Virus record (IMG/VR): IMGVR_UViG_3300044966_000310 | Location: 1 to 24,336 of that record | From: a virus | Reading direction: 5' to 3' (one strand) | DNA: 24,336 bases | Shown: piece after piece, positions 22,901 through 24,336 of the stretch | How the letters are laid out: every line of letters starts with the position of its first letter | How positions within the stretch are numbered: the first letter of the stretch is position 1 | Position numbers and translations under genes: made by a program | Notes under the pieces: generated by a model | Seen by the model: the letters and a program-made list of their open reading frames with translations, nothing else | What the model was told of the DNA's origin: nothing | Databases searched by the model: none

Positions 22901-24336
22901 ATCGGGTTCAAGCCCAACAGTAAGTATTGCAAAAGCAACTAGTTCAGTTAACGGTTATTTAAGTTCAACTGATTGGACTACGTTTAATAATAAGTTAAGT
23001 GCAGTACCAATGGCGTCTGCTAGTGTGTTAGGCGGAATTAAAATAGGACCTGGATTATCAATTGATAACTCTGGAATAGTTACTGCATCGTCATCATATT
23101 CTTTGCCAATTGCAACTGCTATTTCTATAGGAGGTGTTAAAGTTGACGGCACTTCGATTATGATTGATAGTGCCGGAACAATTAGTGCATCCATGACGTA
23201 TGCAATGCCGGTTGCTACTACTGAAATGGTAGGCGGCGTGATGATAGGCACTGGTCTTGCAATTGACTCTAATGGGTTTTTAGTAGCAACTGGTAATGCA
23301 GTAGTTACATCTCTGTCAAATATAGCAGGTGGTGATACTAATAGAATTCCGTACCAAACTTCTACAGATACTACCGGATTTATTGTCGCTGCAACTAATG
23401 GATATTTACGGTTCAATGGATCTACCTTTTCATGGGAGTTGACTGGTACTGTTACAAGTGTATCTGCGTTATCTATTACTACATCAGGCACTGATATAAC
23501 ATCAAGTGTTGCAACAGGAACAACTACGCCTGTTATTACTTTAAATATTCCAACTGCTAGTGCGACTAACAGAGGTGCATTAAGTAGTACTGATTGGAAT
23601 GCGTTTAATTCAAAAGCATCAACTGCAGTTGCTTCTACTATTTTAAATGGCCTAATGAGTTCAGGTGATAAAACAAAACTTGATGGAATTGCTACTGGTG
23701 CTACTGCTAATACAGGTACAGTTACTGGTGTATCTGCATTGACTATCGGAACAGCAGGTACTGATATTGTATCAACTGTTACAACGGGAACAACTACACC
23801 AGTTATTACTTTAAACATTCCAACTGCTAGTGCAACTAACAGAGGTGCGTTAAGTAGTGCCGATTGGTCTACATTTAACGGAAAACAAGCTGCACTGAGT
23901 ACAGCAAGTGCAATTGTTAGTGGTATTTTAAGTAGTACTGATTGGTCTATATTCAATAATAAAGCATCAACTTTAGTTGCTACTACAACTGAAAACGGAT
24001 TAATGAGTTCAGGTGATAAAACAAAACTTAACGGAGTTGCATCTGGTGCTACTGCTAATACAGGTACAGTTACTGGTGTATCTGCATTGACTATCGGAAC
24101 AGCAGGTACTGATATTGCATCAACTGTTGCAACTGGAACAACTACACCAGTTATTACTTTAAACATTCCAACTGCTAGTGCAACTAACAGAGGTGCGTTA
24201 AGTAGTGCCGATTGGTCTACATTTAACGGAAAACAGGCTGCACTGAGTACGGCAAGTGCAAGCGTTAGTGGTATTTTAAGTAGTACTGATTGGACTACGT
24301 TTAATGGAAAAGCATCAACAACAACTGCTACTACTT
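19902..24336 (+). CDS. Giant repetitive tail fibre protein (3' end beyond the window)
   Basis: An open frame of at least 1478 codons runs from an ATG with AAGGAG upstream to the window edge without a stop. It starts MAVGHISGPLLTANLLRNG, with a VGIGTSSPAYLLDINGT segment near residue 47, a motif typical of phage fibre N-terminal regions. Next come two to three 98-residue repeats (about 340-545), a second GNIRYNTDTTNYEGYNGTDW motif near 705-722, a Gly8 linker near 870, then repeats of GYLSxTDWxTFNNKLS with LGGIKIGxGL (about 905-1060), and MSSGDKTKLDGIATGATANT blocks (about 1250-1400). All are known fibre motifs. Expected role: trimeric receptor-binding fibre. The C-terminal tip, and any chaperone domain, is outside the window. 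Long minus-strand frames here are shadows. Confidence 0.88.
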   Translation, partial: MAVGHISGPLLTANLLRNGRDLAFETDLLFLNVSDPDPLNFKVGIGTSSPAYLLDINGTSRSTNIKSTEVDIGNINIKLNTIKSSVGNLTLQAATNTDNIIISSKVESQYLVTLSGEIAVNTATNNQSYTTTGTGVITIASGTTGSINNITIGNTTPSTGNFTVVTVGASANTTRFPNAKLIISDTATSIQQNEIGNIGIIAEAVGAGATRNAGVYGVGYTAGAFTGQGVVGESHVSAADDTAPAVGVRGYANDIRTVGNNVGLYGDASSGIANYSLYLNSGDIYTAGAKTWYLTGNLTFNGAYSITIPTLALTNALPVTSGGTGVTTSTGTTNAVLSNTPTLVTPVLGDATATTINKVTITQPSASATLTISNSKTLTVNNSVTFTGTDNSTLTYGTGGTVAYTENKLSAFAATTSAELAGNITDETGTGSLVFANTPTLVTPVLGDATATTINKVTISQPSTGATLTIADGKTFTVSNKLTFTGTDNSSASFGTGGTVAYTENKLSAFAATTSAELADNITDETGTGSLVFANTPTLVTPVLGVAAATSINKLTITAPTTSSTLTVVDGSSLITSGAHSLTLTTTADTNVTFPTTGTLVNSDVQTLSSLSSVGTITTGTWSGLFGSVSGANLTNLTAGNLTGTIPSTVLGNSSIYIGTTQINLNRASGSLTLADVNFGTTDVTTSFTIPNGNTVSRPSTPAAGNIRYNTDTTNYEGYNGTDWSKMGSGLTPTPVKTASYTATEAQLVRCDSTASSFSVFLPSSPVDGNVVGIIDIATAGSFYLHPVSVVPSAGNTIEGASDLVMLDINNAYITFVYVSSTNNWKMQETPNMLSDYTLQVASTTVAGAVKVDGTTIVINNQGVISAIGGGGGGGSTLLSVIGSAPIISSGGTTPTISISQATASTDGYLSLTDWNTFNNKLSSIPIASAYALGGIKIGTGLTIDGSGTVNVTGSVLPAATTEVIGGIIVGSGLSIDIDGILSTSDFVTSVSGTSPITVSSGSSPTVSIAKATSSVNGYLSSTDWTTFNNKLSAVPMASASVLGGIKIGPGLSIDNSGIVTASSSYSLPIATAISIGGVKVDGTSIMIDSAGTISASMTYAMPVATTEMVGGVMIGTGLAIDSNGFLVATGNAVVTSLSNIAGGDTNRIPYQTSTDTTGFIVAATNGYLRFNGSTFSWELTGTVTSVSALSITTSGTDITSSVATGTTTPVITLNIPTASATNRGALSSTDWNAFNSKASTAVASTILNGLMSSGDKTKLDGIATGATANTGTVTGVSALTIGTAGTDIVSTVTTGTTTPVITLNIPTASATNRGALSSADWSTFNGKQAALSTASAIVSGILSSTDWSIFNNKASTLVATTTENGLMSSGDKTKLNGVASGATANTGTVTGVSALTIGTAGTDIASTVATGTTTPVITLNIPTASATNRGALSSADWSTFNGKQAALSTASASVSGILSSTDWTTFNGKASTTTATT
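20922..21535 (+). repeat. 294-bp in-frame tandem repeat in the fibre gene
   Basis: The sequence CCAACGTTAGTTACACC begins at 20922, 21216 and 21510, exactly 294 bp (98 codons) apart. A long block from about 21117 is nearly identical to that from 21411 (one visible change, GGT to GAT, in AELAGN/AELADN). The third unit diverges soon after 21535. The near-identity of the copies suggests recent duplication or gene conversion. Confidence 0.9.
23460..24336 (+). repeat. Second fibre repeat array, units of 270 and 348 bp
   Basis: GTATCTGC within TVTGVSAL-type segments occurs at 23460, 23730 and 24078, spacing 270 then 348 bp. The longer unit has an extra 78 bp (26 codons) that repeats the SSTDWS module. 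Blocks such as AACATTCCAACTGCTAGTGC recur. The array continues to the window edge. Confidence 0.85.

Noticed and set aside
22955-24166. 403-residue open frame on the minus strand, with others at 21086-21697, 20810-21073 and 22409-22852
   Set aside because: They are antisense to the fibre reading frame. Their Val/Pro/Ala-rich composition is what complements of Thr, Asn and Gly codons give, and they repeat with the fibre units. No ribosome binding sites.
19902-24336. Diversity-generating retroelement acting on the fibre gene
   Set aside because: No reverse transcriptase gene or template repeat with adenine-directed differences is seen in the window, though the fibre tip is outside it.

Overview
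The window is about 24 kb of an AT-rich, tailed double-stranded DNA phage of the T4 superfamily (contractile-tailed, T4-like head module). The firmest evidence is a block in T4 order: portal gp20, a small conserved ORF, acidic core protein gp67, prohead protease gp21, scaffold gp22 and major capsid protein gp23 (9823-15696). T4-type late promoter boxes (variants of TATAAATA) recur in front of late genes. The divergence from T4, low GC content and fibre motifs suggest an uncultured aquatic bacterium as host; that is inference.

Layout. 1-979: tail end of an upstream gene, a small basic ORF and a PD-(D/E)XK nuclease, rightward. 969-2733: two related HNH-like genes, leftward. 2734-2881: a near-consensus sigma70 promoter and a late-type box before an RNase HI gene (2882-3301). 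3302-3990: a 690-base stretch without a gene that has its own promoter-like sequence, a dense set of hairpins enclosed by a long-range helix, and terminator-like stem-loops; I read it as a large structured noncoding RNA. 3991-4857: a two-helix membrane protein with a T4 capsid-targeting-like N-terminus. 4858-5906 (leftward): a gp26-like tail/baseplate assembly protein followed by a gp51-like domain that has no start codon and appears to be made by programmed -1 frameshifting. 5971-9804: a 1277-residue protein, probably the tape measure. 9823-15696: the head module, closed by a strong terminator. 15761-24336: beta-rich virion proteins ending in a giant repetitive tail fibre gene that runs off the window.

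How it works together. Gp20, gp67, gp22 and gp23 would build the prohead; gp21 then cleaves core and capsid proteins at (L/I)xE sites, and one such site is visible in the capsid protein. Proteins with similar N-terminal signals may be packaged with the core and delivered with the DNA. The gp26/gp51 products and the tape measure would set up baseplate and tail. The fibre cluster provides adsorption. The most novel items are the -1 frameshift at gp26/gp51, the structured RNA, the face-to-face late promoters at 5918-5945 and two late boxes placed so close to ATGs that leaderless mRNAs are likely.
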